Part shown: in pieces, positions 1-9,203 of the stretch
Position numbering within the stretch: position 1 is the stretch's first letter
Layout: each line of letters begins with the position of its first letter
NCBI GenBank assembly: GCA_964035545.1
Contig: OZ037767.1
Coordinates: forward strand, 29,121,628-29,185,627
Reading direction: 5' to 3'
Source of the DNA: Bugula neritina
Lineage: Eukaryota; Bryozoa; Gymnolaemata; Cheilostomatida; Bugulidae
Length of the DNA: 64,000 bases
Program-made: the position numbers and the translations under genes
Notes under the pieces: generated by a model
The model's input: the letters and a program-made list of their open reading frames with translations, nothing else
The model's database searches: none
What the model was told of the DNA's origin: nothing

Positions 1-128
1 AACAGTAACAATGAACAATGACCCATCTCTTTGATTAGTCTAGAATATTTATGAACATTCCTGTATAATCATTAGGAAAAACCTGGTAAGTCTATTTATA
101 GGTATATGTACACTCAGAATTTGTGACA
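1..128 (-). repeat. 3' LTR of the retrotransposon (partial, continues left of window)
   Basis: 128 bp identical to 3863-3990. It ends in TTTGTGACA next to the polypurine tract. About 437 bp of this LTR should lie outside the window. Confidence 0.88.
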
Positions 129-140
129 ACCCCCCATTCT
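129..140 (-). other. polypurine tract
   Basis: The minus strand reads AGAATGGGGGGT immediately before the 3' LTR, the position where plus-strand priming occurs in LTR elements. Confidence 0.65.
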
Positions 141-197
141 AAGAGAAATTATCTTGATCATTTCTTCTAACTACTTAAAATTCTGAGTCAATTCGGC

Positions 198-3100
198 TTA
201 GATAATCGGCTCCAACATTGTCCTTTCCTTTGATTGACTCCACCTTGATTCTGTCTGCTGTTTCTTACTGTACAGGTCCAACAAATTATCTTCGCATTCT
301 TTTCTTTCCTCATCGTGATCAATAATTCCAGCACCAGCAGCATCTAGAGTCATTACAGCTCCAACAGTCATAGGGTCGGTAGGCGTCTCCCGCTCAAAAT
401 ATTTCTTCAGCATGTTGGCATGGTATGTTCTCCTCTTGCCTCTAATGTTGATAATGTAGTCATTCAGTCTGACTTTCTCCTCAATATTGAATGGTCCTTG
501 CCAATGCATCAGCAATTTATTTCCATTTGTAGGTAGAAGAATGAGCACTTTGTCACCAGATTTGAAGTCTCTCTGCTTAGCTTTCTTGTCAAAATAGTGT
601 TTGTATCTTTTTTGACTGTCTTTTAGCGAAGCTAGTGCCATTTCCATCATGTCATCTAAACGCTCTCTCAATTCAAAAACATGTTGATAGCAGGTCTTGA
701 CTTCATCGGCAGTGTCTTCTTTTGTCCAAAGTTGCCGCAGGATGTACATTGGTCCACGCACAGTTCTTCCATAGAGTAACTCGAATGGGGCGAAGCCTGT
801 TGATTCCTGTGGGACTTCTCTATATGCAAATAGAGCCGCATTGATGAATCGATGCCACTGTCTTGGCTCTTTAGCACACAACTTTTTTAACATACTCTTG
901 AGGGTTCCGTTGAACTTTTCCACAAGTCCATTGGCCATTGCATGGTATGGTGAGGTAGGAAGTTGCCGCATGTCAAGTAATCTGGTGAACTCTTTCATGT
1001 AGTCTGAGATGAATTGAGTTCCTTGATCGCTTATCACCTCCTCTGGTATCCCAACACGACTGTATATGTCAAGCAGCGCTTCAGCTACAGTAGCTGAGTC
1101 AATGTTCTTCAATGGTGTAGCTTCAGGATATCTTGTAGCATAGTCAACTAAAGTTAGGATGTAGCGGTGTCCTCTCTCACTTGGAGGGTTAATTGGTCCG
1201 ACTAGGTCTATCGCACATCTCTTGAATGGGGTGTCAATTAGTGGTGTTTCCTGTACTGGAACTTTCATGACTGAGCCTTTTTTCACCGTCTTCTGGCAAA
1301 TGTCACATGATTGACAGAAACGTACGACATCTCCGTTTAGTCCTGGCCAGAAGAAGTTGGAAAGCACTCTATCAGAGGTTTTCTTTACTCCTAGGTGTCC
1401 GCTCATTATGCAGTCATGAGCTTTCTGTAGAACTTCCTTCCTCAGTGAATTGGGTACCATGAGTTGTTTAACAGGGTTTACACTGGCAGACTTCGAGTCG
1501 GTGTACTCACGGTACAGAATCTTATTCCTCACCACAAACCTAGTGGTGCATCCCTTTTTCTCCTTCACTTCTTTTGCATCGAAGAAACGTTCCAATGTGG
1601 GGTCGTCCCTCTGCAGTCTGGCTATCTCATCTTTCCCTATACTTAATGGGTTAGCATTTGAATCAATCTTCAGTGGTTTGTCTCCTGACTTTTCCTTGAC
1701 AGCTTGAGCTCTTGTGGTTACGGCGCAGTCCTTCCAGTTTTCCAGCGGCTGGTCAGCTGATCTTGCTCCATCCACATTCCCAATAAGCAGGTCACAAATT
1801 GTCTTGTCCATTACTGCAGCTTTGACGACACCATTGTAAAATGGTGAGCGTACTGAGATAAGTGCCCACTGAGCCTCCCTAACACTGGCATCAGCCATAT
1901 TCAGATAAACTGATTCTCCAGTTAAGTGTTGAGGTTGCACATACTTTGCATTGACTACAATGCAACCACAGCCGGTGTCGCGCATTACAGTAGCTCGTTG
2001 GCCATTAACTTCCGCATCAAATATCGCTGTGCCCCCATCTTTGAATTTAGGTCCATTCTTGCAGACAGCAGCGTTGACAAACTTTTTACCATTAACTGTG
2101 ATTTCCGTAGGTTCTTCCACTTTAGATGAGATTCCTGGATCTGTGACCACAGTCTTATTCTGAGTAGTCGCTATTGCAGCAGCAGCATGCACTGACCTTC
2201 CACCATACTTTCTGCAGTCTGAAGTATTGTGATTGTTCATCTTGCAATGTGAACAGTACTTCTTCCCTCGCCGTGGGCAGTTGCGAGCAATGTGTGACTT
2301 ATCTTTGCAGATGAAGCATGCACCATCGCTTTTACTTCCTTGTTCAGCATTCATGCTACCGACAGGTGTGTTTTCTATCCTTTTTGTATTAGTTTTCTTT
2401 GTCTTTGCTAGTTTCCTTCCACGGGCGTGCAAGAACAGTGACGCTGCATCACACATATCCTCACTGCTGTTGTAGGAACTTTGCTTTAAATGCACAGCTA
2501 GGTCGTCTGGGCACGATGATATAAATTGTTCAGTCGCCACTAGTTTGGCTATGTCCATGCCCCCTGAAAGCTCCACCCACTTGTGCACATAGCTTTCTAT
2601 CCTAGTGAACAGTTGGGCAGGAGTTTCATCCTCGTAAGCTTCTGCCTCTCTGAGCTTTTTTCTGTAGCCCTCTTGAGTCAAGTTAAAGCGCTCCAACAAG
2701 GCTTCTTTGACTTTTTTATAATCTCTACGATCGGTAGGTGACAACCGGATGTAAGCTTCTGTTGCTGTACCCCTTAGGTACTGACTGAGATGGTAGGGCC
2801 AATCTCCCTTGTCCCAGTTACATCCTTCGGCAACCCACTCGAACCGCTCTAAATAGCTATCCATTTCGTCCACCTTCTCATCAAAGAATGGTATTTTTGG
2901 TTTTGGTTTGTTAGCTATTTCTAACCTGGTGCTCTCATGTCTTGAGTGCTCCAAACTTGTGTCAGCTTTCAGCTTTTCCATATCTAATTCATGTCGTTGT
3001 CTTCTCTCTTCTGCCTCCTGGTCAGCTTGAACCTTGAGTGCCATTGCCTCCTGGTCAGCTTTAACCTTGAGTGCCATTGCCTCCTGATCAGCTTTAACCT

Positions 3101-3329
3101 TGAATGCCGTTGCCTCCTGATCAGCTTTTATCTTCATCTCCATTAAGGCTTTCTCATTCTCTTGCCTGATCTTTTCTGCCTCACGCTCTAATCTACGTTC
3201 CTCTCGGTCCTTTTCTTTTTCTTCTTGTGCAGCAACAATGGGTAGGTTCTTTTCAACAAAAGCTATGAGCTTGTCCTCCACCAATCCAAGGTCTTTACCC
3301 ATCTGTGTCACTCTCTCCAACAACGCCAT
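198..3329 (-). CDS. Gag-protease-integrase polyprotein of an LTR retrotransposon (no RT/RNase H)
   Basis: An intact 1043-codon ORF. In order: an N-terminal charged coiled coil with 11-residue repeats around KADQEAMALKV (residues about 65-105, DNA about 3007-3130); a gag capsid-like region; two zinc knuckles (CFICKDKSHIARNCP and a second Cys/His cluster, about 335-375); a retropepsin-like segment with DTGC, not the usual DTGA/DSGA (about 450); then, after only about 100 residues, an H2C2 integrase zinc finger (HLGVKK...CQSCDIC), the integrase core with D, D and E in AIDLVGP, ISDQGTQF and NGLVEKFNGTL (D35E spacing), and a C-terminal GPF-type module (WQGPF...YHANMLKKYF). RT and RNase H (normally about 400-500 residues between protease and integrase) are absent, without a frameshift. 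ATG at 3329 is the first methionine of the open frame. It must depend on other elements for reverse transcription if it is mobile. Confidence 0.88.
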   Translation of the reverse strand: MALLERVTQMGKDLGLVEDKLIAFVEKNLPIVAAQEEKEKDREERRLEREAEKIRQENEKALMEMKIKADQEATAFKVKADQEAMALKVKADQEAMALKVQADQEAEERRQRHELDMEKLKADTSLEHSRHESTRLEIANKPKPKIPFFDEKVDEMDSYLERFEWVAEGCNWDKGDWPYHLSQYLRGTATEAYIRLSPTDRRDYKKVKEALLERFNLTQEGYRKKLREAEAYEDETPAQLFTRIESYVHKWVELSGGMDIAKLVATEQFISSCPDDLAVHLKQSSYNSSEDMCDAASLFLHARGRKLAKTKKTNTKRIENTPVGSMNAEQGSKSDGACFICKDKSHIARNCPRRGKKYCSHCKMNNHNTSDCRKYGGRSVHAAAAIATTQNKTVVTDPGISSKVEEPTEITVNGKKFVNAAVCKNGPKFKDGGTAIFDAEVNGQRATVMRDTGCGCIVVNAKYVQPQHLTGESVYLNMADASVREAQWALISVRSPFYNGVVKAAVMDKTICDLLIGNVDGARSADQPLENWKDCAVTTRAQAVKEKSGDKPLKIDSNANPLSIGKDEIARLQRDDPTLERFFDAKEVKEKKGCTTRFVVRNKILYREYTDSKSASVNPVKQLMVPNSLRKEVLQKAHDCIMSGHLGVKKTSDRVLSNFFWPGLNGDVVRFCQSCDICQKTVKKGSVMKVPVQETPLIDTPFKRCAIDLVGPINPPSERGHRYILTLVDYATRYPEATPLKNIDSATVAEALLDIYSRVGIPEEVISDQGTQFISDYMKEFTRLLDMRQLPTSPYHAMANGLVEKFNGTLKSMLKKLCAKEPRQWHRFINAALFAYREVPQESTGFAPFELLYGRTVRGPMYILRQLWTKEDTADEVKTCYQHVFELRERLDDMMEMALASLKDSQKRYKHYFDKKAKQRDFKSGDKVLILLPTNGNKLLMHWQGPFNIEEKVRLNDYIINIRGKRRTYHANMLKKYFERETPTDPMTVGAVMTLDAAGAGIIDHDEERKECEDNLLDLYSKKQQTESRWSQSKERTMLEPII

Positions 3330-3406
3330 GATGTCCCAACAACTGTTAATTAATCCTGTGTATACTCACGTTGTAACTAATAACTTCCCTGTGTGCGACT
3401 GAGACT

Positions 3407-3423
3407 TCCCGGAGCAGCCCCCA
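3407..3423 (-). other. primer-binding site, tRNA-Pro-like
   Basis: Two bases inside the LTR, the minus strand reads TGGGGGCTGCTCCGGGA. This is close to the tRNA-Pro 3'-end complement used by murine leukaemia-type elements (TGGGGGCTCGTCCGGGA), with CG/GC swapped. Assignment to tRNA-Pro is by resemblance only. Confidence 0.7.
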
Positions 3424-3425
3424 AT

Positions 3426-3990
3426 TGTCACAAAACTGTTGGTAGCAGTGTGACGAGTTCGAAAAGTCTGGTAGTCAGAAGTGTATAGACAAGTAGCATA
3501 CAGCTTGCTAATCCAGTTGTGAGTAAATAGAGTTGTGAATACAAGTAGACTTTATTTCTCTAGTAAGATATGCACATATGAACTTATAAAAATGAACTCC
3601 GAGAATGAACTTATAAAAAGGAACTCCAAGAATGAACTGATTTGTAAACACAACTGCCTCAGTATTTATAGTAAACAAAAAACTCTAGAACATTCTCAAG
3701 CATTCCAGTATAGAAGATTCTAGTAGGAAACATTCCCCACATGCCAATACTATTTATAGAAAATCAAAACAAAACAAAACATTGGAATTTCCATGGTTAT
3801 TTCGCAATTATTGCGCAACACCTTGTTTACATTGCTGGGCAGTAGTTAACATGACTAATGAAAACAGTAACAATGAACAATGACCCATCTCTTTGATTAG
3901 TCTAGAATATTTATGAACATTCCTGTATAATCATTAGGAAAAACCTGGTAAGTCTATTTATAGGTATATGTACACTCAGAATTTGTGACA
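3426..3990 (-). repeat. 5' LTR of the retrotransposon (complete)
   Basis: 565-bp LTR bounded by TGTCACAAA and TTTGTGACA. Its terminal 128 bp are identical to positions 1-128. In element orientation this is the upstream LTR, directly followed by the primer-binding site. A host coding exon begins 6 bp beyond its outer end. Confidence 0.88.
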
Positions 3991-3996
3991 CCTCAG

Positions 3997-6900
3997 TTTA
4001 CCAGGATGTGATTACCAACTTCCTATCAACAGCCCCTTATATAAGTTCGTTCAAGAGAGCTGCAACTCTAAACAGTTCTGCTTTATTGATTTGCCAAGAG
4101 AGGCAATTCCGCGCTGTGCAGAGACTATAACGCATGCAAACTATCTAGATGTACAGTATGGCTGTTTTTCAACTGCTACAGATGATGATCAAGACTGTAG
4201 TTGCAACAAAAGTCAAGGTAATGCAGCTTCTTCCTAGCACTACAGACTTAATGTACTGTTTGATTTTATGTGAAAAAAAATCATATTTCATAATATTTGC
4301 TATTGTTTATGATAAAAGCTATCCATTTGTTCATTCACATTAAAATTTCTAAACAGCTTCTGGTGTGAGTGTAGCTTCATTTTAAAAATTATAGATATGC
4401 GTAATAGTCCAAAAATAACTTAGCCTTATGGGTAAATCATATGTCACCTAATAAAATCAAACCTATACTGGTGTGCGTGAAAACGAGATTAGCTACAAAT
4501 AGCATTATAAGAAAATAGAAATTTGATACATTACCTTGCATTATTTGCTGTACGTAATTCATCATAAAAATAATCTTATATGTACAAATACCGTTAACAA
4601 AAATTATTGTAGTGATAGCTATCAAAAGCTGAGCTCATAGCTTAAATTTCTACATTATGATCTCATAATATTGTTTCTATTTTTTAACAGCATCTACACT
4701 ACCTAATGCTCCACCATACCTACCTTCGGCTTCTGTGGTATCTGAAAGAGGTTTGTTCATTACCAACTCAAAACTGGTATATTTATATAATAATGTACAC
4801 AATATCCTTACATCATTCTAGAACAATATTTTTAATTTGTTTGCTTTAGTTCAACAAATAAATATGGTTGGTTACCTGATTTAGTTATTTATGTAATACT
4901 TACAAGTATAACTGCTGATTATGTTATTCTATAGCTAACCAATATAAATCTAAACATGTGAGGAGTAGTTATAGGCCGTAGCTGTTTTGTTGTATTGTTA
5001 GAAAACGGAACTGTATCCCTATTGACAGCACTGGTAGTTGTGTTCTCATGCTTAATCCTGCTGGTTGGAATCTTCATAGCCTGCGGAGTGTGTTACAAGT
5101 GAGTGGCACATTTGAACCAGAACAAAATTTAGCTTGTTAAACCACTTGCATTAACAGCATAAGCTATATTTGGCAGCACAGTCTACGTTTGGTAGCATAG
5201 TCTATGTTTGGTAGCATAGTCTAGACTTGCATGATGTTATAATAACTTAAATACATGCTAAAATACTCCAAATTAAATTGTTTAGAAAAATTAGGAGTTT
5301 ATATAGCGCATTGAGGTGCTAACACAGGTCTTCAATAGAAGTTTGGAAATCTAGTGATGAGATTTTAAAGTAAAGGATTGAAAACAAACATAATTATGAT
5401 GATGTTCATGATGGTTATTGACAAGAAATCTATAGTAAGAATTGACGTCTATGTCTGAGAATTATGACTCTTGTTACACTATCTTACAGAAAAAAGTACC
5501 TCCCGGCTCCTCTCCAGATGTGTATATCCAAGAAGCTGCTACACAGAGTTACCAAAGGTGGTGGTAAAAACGAGAGAGATAAAGGTGATAAAATAAACAG
5601 CATTACATGGAGAGCATATACAGTGCATATCTCACATTTGTTTTAAAGTTTCTAGCCTGTTAAAATGGGCCAGGGAGTTAGTTTTATTGCGGTAAAATTT
5701 ATGAATTTATGACTTAATGCCTTTTCTAAACATTACAAACACCTTGTGTTTACTAAGGTGATTTAACCTCAAACTGGTACCCTCATATCTCACTATAAGC
5801 CAGGTACAATCATACTTTAAATCTATTTGCTAAATTATATATAATTTTTATTTTAGAAGTTACAGACAAGCCAATACACTACAGGAAGAACACTGAGTTG
5901 GAAGAAGGGGTGTATAGTGAAATAGATGGAAACAGTATAGCGGTTGGTCAGGGAGCCCCAGCTACATACGCATATCAGTGAGGCTTTGTGTGTTAATAGA
6001 CAGTCACAATGCAGTTAGTATTGTATATATTGCTATGCTAGGGTAACTAGAGCCATGCATCATGAGCTAATGTAGTTGTGGCTAGAAGACTCATAGCAAA
6101 ATTAGATAGGCTGGAAAGTTTCTAGACCCAATTCAATGAAAGATTACAAATGTGTGTGTGCGTGTGTGAGTGTATGAGTGTGTGAGTGTATGAGTGTGTG
6201 CGTGTGTGTGTGCGTGTGTGTGTGTGTGTGCGTGTGTGAGTGCGCGTGTGTGTGAGTGTGTGTGTGTGTGAGTGTGTGAGTGTATGAGTGTGTGTGTGAG
6301 TATGTGTGTGTGTGTGCGTGTGTGAGTGTGTACGTGTGTGTGTGTGTGCGTGTGTGTGTGTGTGTGTGTGCGTGAGTGCGTGTGTGTGTGAGTGTGTGTG
6401 TGCGTGAGTGTGTGAGTGTGTGAGTGTATGAATGTGTGTGTGAGTGTGTGTGTGTGTGTGTGCGTGTGTGAGTGTGTGCGTGTGTGTGTGTGTGTGTGTG
6501 CGTGTGTGCGTGAGTGCGTGTGTGTGTGAGTGTGTGTGTGAGTGTGTGAGTGTGTGAGTGTGTGTGTGTGTGTGTGTGCGTGTGAGTGTGTTAGAAAGTT
6601 GTGAAAGTAACTGCTTGGTTTTTACTTACATGCCATTGGAATATTTCATCAGAGATTGGGCATTGCAAGGAACTGAAGCTAATGGAGTGCCCAAAGTAAT
6701 TCAAGTCAATGAGTCTTACCAGCAAGAGTTTGAAGATGACGAAGACTATGATGACTGGAGTGACAGCGAATTTGATGACCTGCCCGAGGGAGATGATTCT
6801 ACAGCAGCAGGTCACTTCTTACCTCAAACACTAAAGATGTATTTACTATAACAGCTTTCTGTGCTGTTAAACATTGAACACTTTATATAGAGATGGAATT

Positions 6901-7607
6901 CTGGCAAACTGACTGAAAATATAAAAGTAGCAATTTGAGTAAAGTTTGATATCGAGGCTAATTATGCTGATAAAGATGTTGTTCTACATTGTAAAAATTA
7001 TTATTACATATATAAAAGTTGTGCTAGAAGAAGATATACAAGTTTTAGCTTTTTATGCTAGCTATGGCTTGTGTTTTTCTGCCAGACACAATTGTGACTG
7101 CATTAGCCTGGGAGTTGTGTTTTACGACTAAAGTATAATTTGCTCTCAATTTGTTGTGCAATGTCTTATAAACATACTTGCAGGATTTAATTTGTCAAAA
7201 AGAACATATTTTAACTTGTACTACTTCTCTCTTAGTGTGTTTAGCTCCCTTGCAATTAGCTTTTGTAAATTGTTTAACCTTGTAAGTTTCACACAGTGTG
7301 TTTGAATCTCAATAAGTAACTTTGAACAATTAGGCTGTTTTTCTACATATTAGGAGAGAATGAAAGTACCTATCAGTCTAATGAAAACTATACAAGACGA
7401 AAAAGAAGCTCACAAATTCGAAAAAGAAGTTCACAAATTCGAAAAAGAAGTTCGCAGGTCCGAAAAAGAAGTTCGCAAGTTCGTAAGATATCTGGACTAA
7501 GAAATAAAACCAGCACGACATCTGTCGAACAGATGAATAGAAAACACAGCAGACAAGCAAAGAAAATTAGTCTAAACACTGATGATGCAGACGTGAACTG
7601 GGTTTAG
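3997..7607 (+). CDS. SUEL-type lectin single-pass membrane protein, 3' part
   Basis: Exons with matching phases: 3997-4217, 4691-4750, 5002-5098, 5490-5557 (an in-frame alternative donor follows 5563), 5857-5977, 6653-6810, 7354-7607 (TAG). The first exon encodes the second half of a galactose/rhamnose-binding (SUEL) lectin-like domain: ESCNSKQFCFI, then HANYLDVQYGC, matching the family's CxGxxxC and YLxVxYxC ending. A Pro/Ser stalk follows, then one membrane helix (exon 5002-5098, about LLTALVVVFSCLILLVGIF). The cytoplasmic tail has YSEI and YAYQ tyrosines, an acidic stretch (EFEDDEDYDDWSDSEFDDL) and four basic 7-residue repeats (RKRSSQI/V). Reading through the donor at 5978 would instead give a stop at 5979-5981, so a shorter form is possible. 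The gene's 5' exons lie left of the retroelement, outside the window. Lectin assignment is moderate; exon chain is good. Confidence 0.65.
6152..6592 (+). repeat. (TG)n-rich microsatellite in an intron
   Basis: About 440 bp of TG dinucleotides interrupted by GA and GC steps (tgtgagtg, tgcgtg), within the intron between exons 5857-5977 and 6653-6810 of the lectin-like gene. Confidence 0.95.
7398..7481 (+). repeat. 21-bp coding minisatellite, four copies
   Basis: Four tandem copies of a 21-bp unit starting CGAAAAAGAAG in the last exon of the lectin-like receptor. Each encodes RKRSSQI or RKRSSQV. Copies differ at a few positions, mostly silent or Ile/Val. Confidence 0.9.
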
Positions 7608-9189
7608 AAAACAATTCCAAACAATTCCAGGCAATGAGCATTTTATAACCCCAACAACTTGAATCAAGTTTTTTTCCAAATCACAGTGCTCTATATGGTA
7701 CAACAAGATTTTTAAATGCAACACAAACCAATTTGATTGGAAATATTTCTGAACTATGGAAAAAATAGGTACTTATGTAATAACCCAAATCTTTGAATTC
7801 CAAAACATATATTGGTATGTTATGTTATATATTCAACTATACCTGTAATTTATCTTTATATGCTGAGGCTTTTATGTTAAAAAAAGCTTTATTTGATGTT
7901 GGAATGATTTTGAGAGCAATGTTGTCACTGCTGAAAAGATAAAGTAAAATATTTAAATCAAATAGTATTAAAGTTTGTATATGAATGAGAAAGACGTTGG
8001 GACTTGCAAAAACATCTTACTGCAATAATATAGTTTTTTGCTCTTGCTAAATAAATGTTATGTTATAATTTATACTTTTTATACAATACAATTATAAATA
8101 TATTTCAAGCATAAAAAATTCAATATCTATTGGAACAGGATATATAATTATAATACTAATCATCAAACAATGCTCAAGATCTATGTAGACGTATGCAGAA
8201 CCAAACCAATAACATAAGTTCTAAACACATAATGCATTTCAATAATAATAATTTAAGATTTTATATAACGAACTTTATAAAAAAGAAAATAACTTCTAAT
8301 TAATTGGGAGTTGTCCTCTTTAAAAAATTACGGTATTAGTCCGAAAATAAAAACTGCATGCAATAAATATAGAATTACAAATTATTAAAATATTTACCTA
8401 TTTACTTACTATTAAGTTAATTCCTCCATATTGACTTTATCTGTGAAAGAAGTTTTTTGCTTTTGTTTCTTTTTAATTTTAACTTCGCCTGAATGTTTTT
8501 AAATGATTTATGACATAGACATTTGCAATTGCTTTCGATTTACGTCTAAAACGTGTTATTTTCATTACTAAACGAATTGAGTAGCTTTAGGCATAGCCGA
8601 CAATTTACTTTGAGTCTCAGACTAACAACCAGTAATACTAAGTCTAATACTAATAGTAATACTAATACAGTAAATCAAAATGAGTAATAGTTATAGTAAT
8701 ACTAATTCAATTCGAGTTTGACTTTCAGTTTCACTTTGTGATTCAGATTGTCTTTTAGTTTTACTTTAACTTTCAGTTACGGTTACTGTGAAGCGATGAC
8801 TATAACTATAAGTATAAGTTAATACTTAATATCAATGTTATTCTTATTGTTGTAGCTATTAGTATTAGTATTAGTATTACTATTACTAAGTAAACATAAC
8901 CATAGTCATAGTGATAGTAAAACTAAAACTAAATAGCTATAACTTATAAGTAAAAGTAATGAATATGATTATGATAGTAATAGTTCATAGTTACAGTAAT
9001 AGTGATATAAAAATTGTTACTTGCTATTTTTCCTGATAAAAACTATAACTATAAGCAAATTTACTGAACTTTTAGAAGCTGACGTAAATAAAGTTGGTGT
9101 AACATTTAATAGCAATATTTAAATTTAATGATTTTATTAAAATTATATCGTGTTTTGATGTTTGATAAATATTTAACTTTCATTTTTAG
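7608..9189. other. intergenic region with an ACT/AGT-rich low-complexity island
   Basis: No gene seen. The first part is the 3' UTR/downstream region of the lectin-like gene. From about 8620 to 9010 the sequence becomes an imperfect mixture of taatac, tagtaa, actaat and aactat words. The unseen SYNCRIP promoter and non-coding first exon should lie in or upstream of this stretch. Confidence 0.6.
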
Positions 9190-9203
9190 TTGAATCTAAC
9201 ATT

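Larger units (their letters stand above)
1..3990 (-). mobile_element. LTR retrotransposon, Ty3/gypsy-like, lacking reverse transcriptase; far LTR cut by window edge
   Basis: Seen: the first 128 bases repeat without a mismatch at 3863-3990, so they are the ends of two LTRs. The complete LTR (3426-3990, 565 bp) starts TGTCACAAA and ends TTTGTGACA, a 9-bp perfect inverted repeat with TG..CA ends. Between the LTRs lie a 17-nt tRNA-Pro-like primer site (3407-3423), one long ORF (198-3329) and a purine tract (129-140), all in the order expected for an element transcribed leftward. The identity of the LTR ends implies a recent insertion. The ORF has gag, protease and integrase, but there is no room for RT and RNase H. 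The target-site duplication cannot be checked because the left flank is outside the window. Confidence 0.9.
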
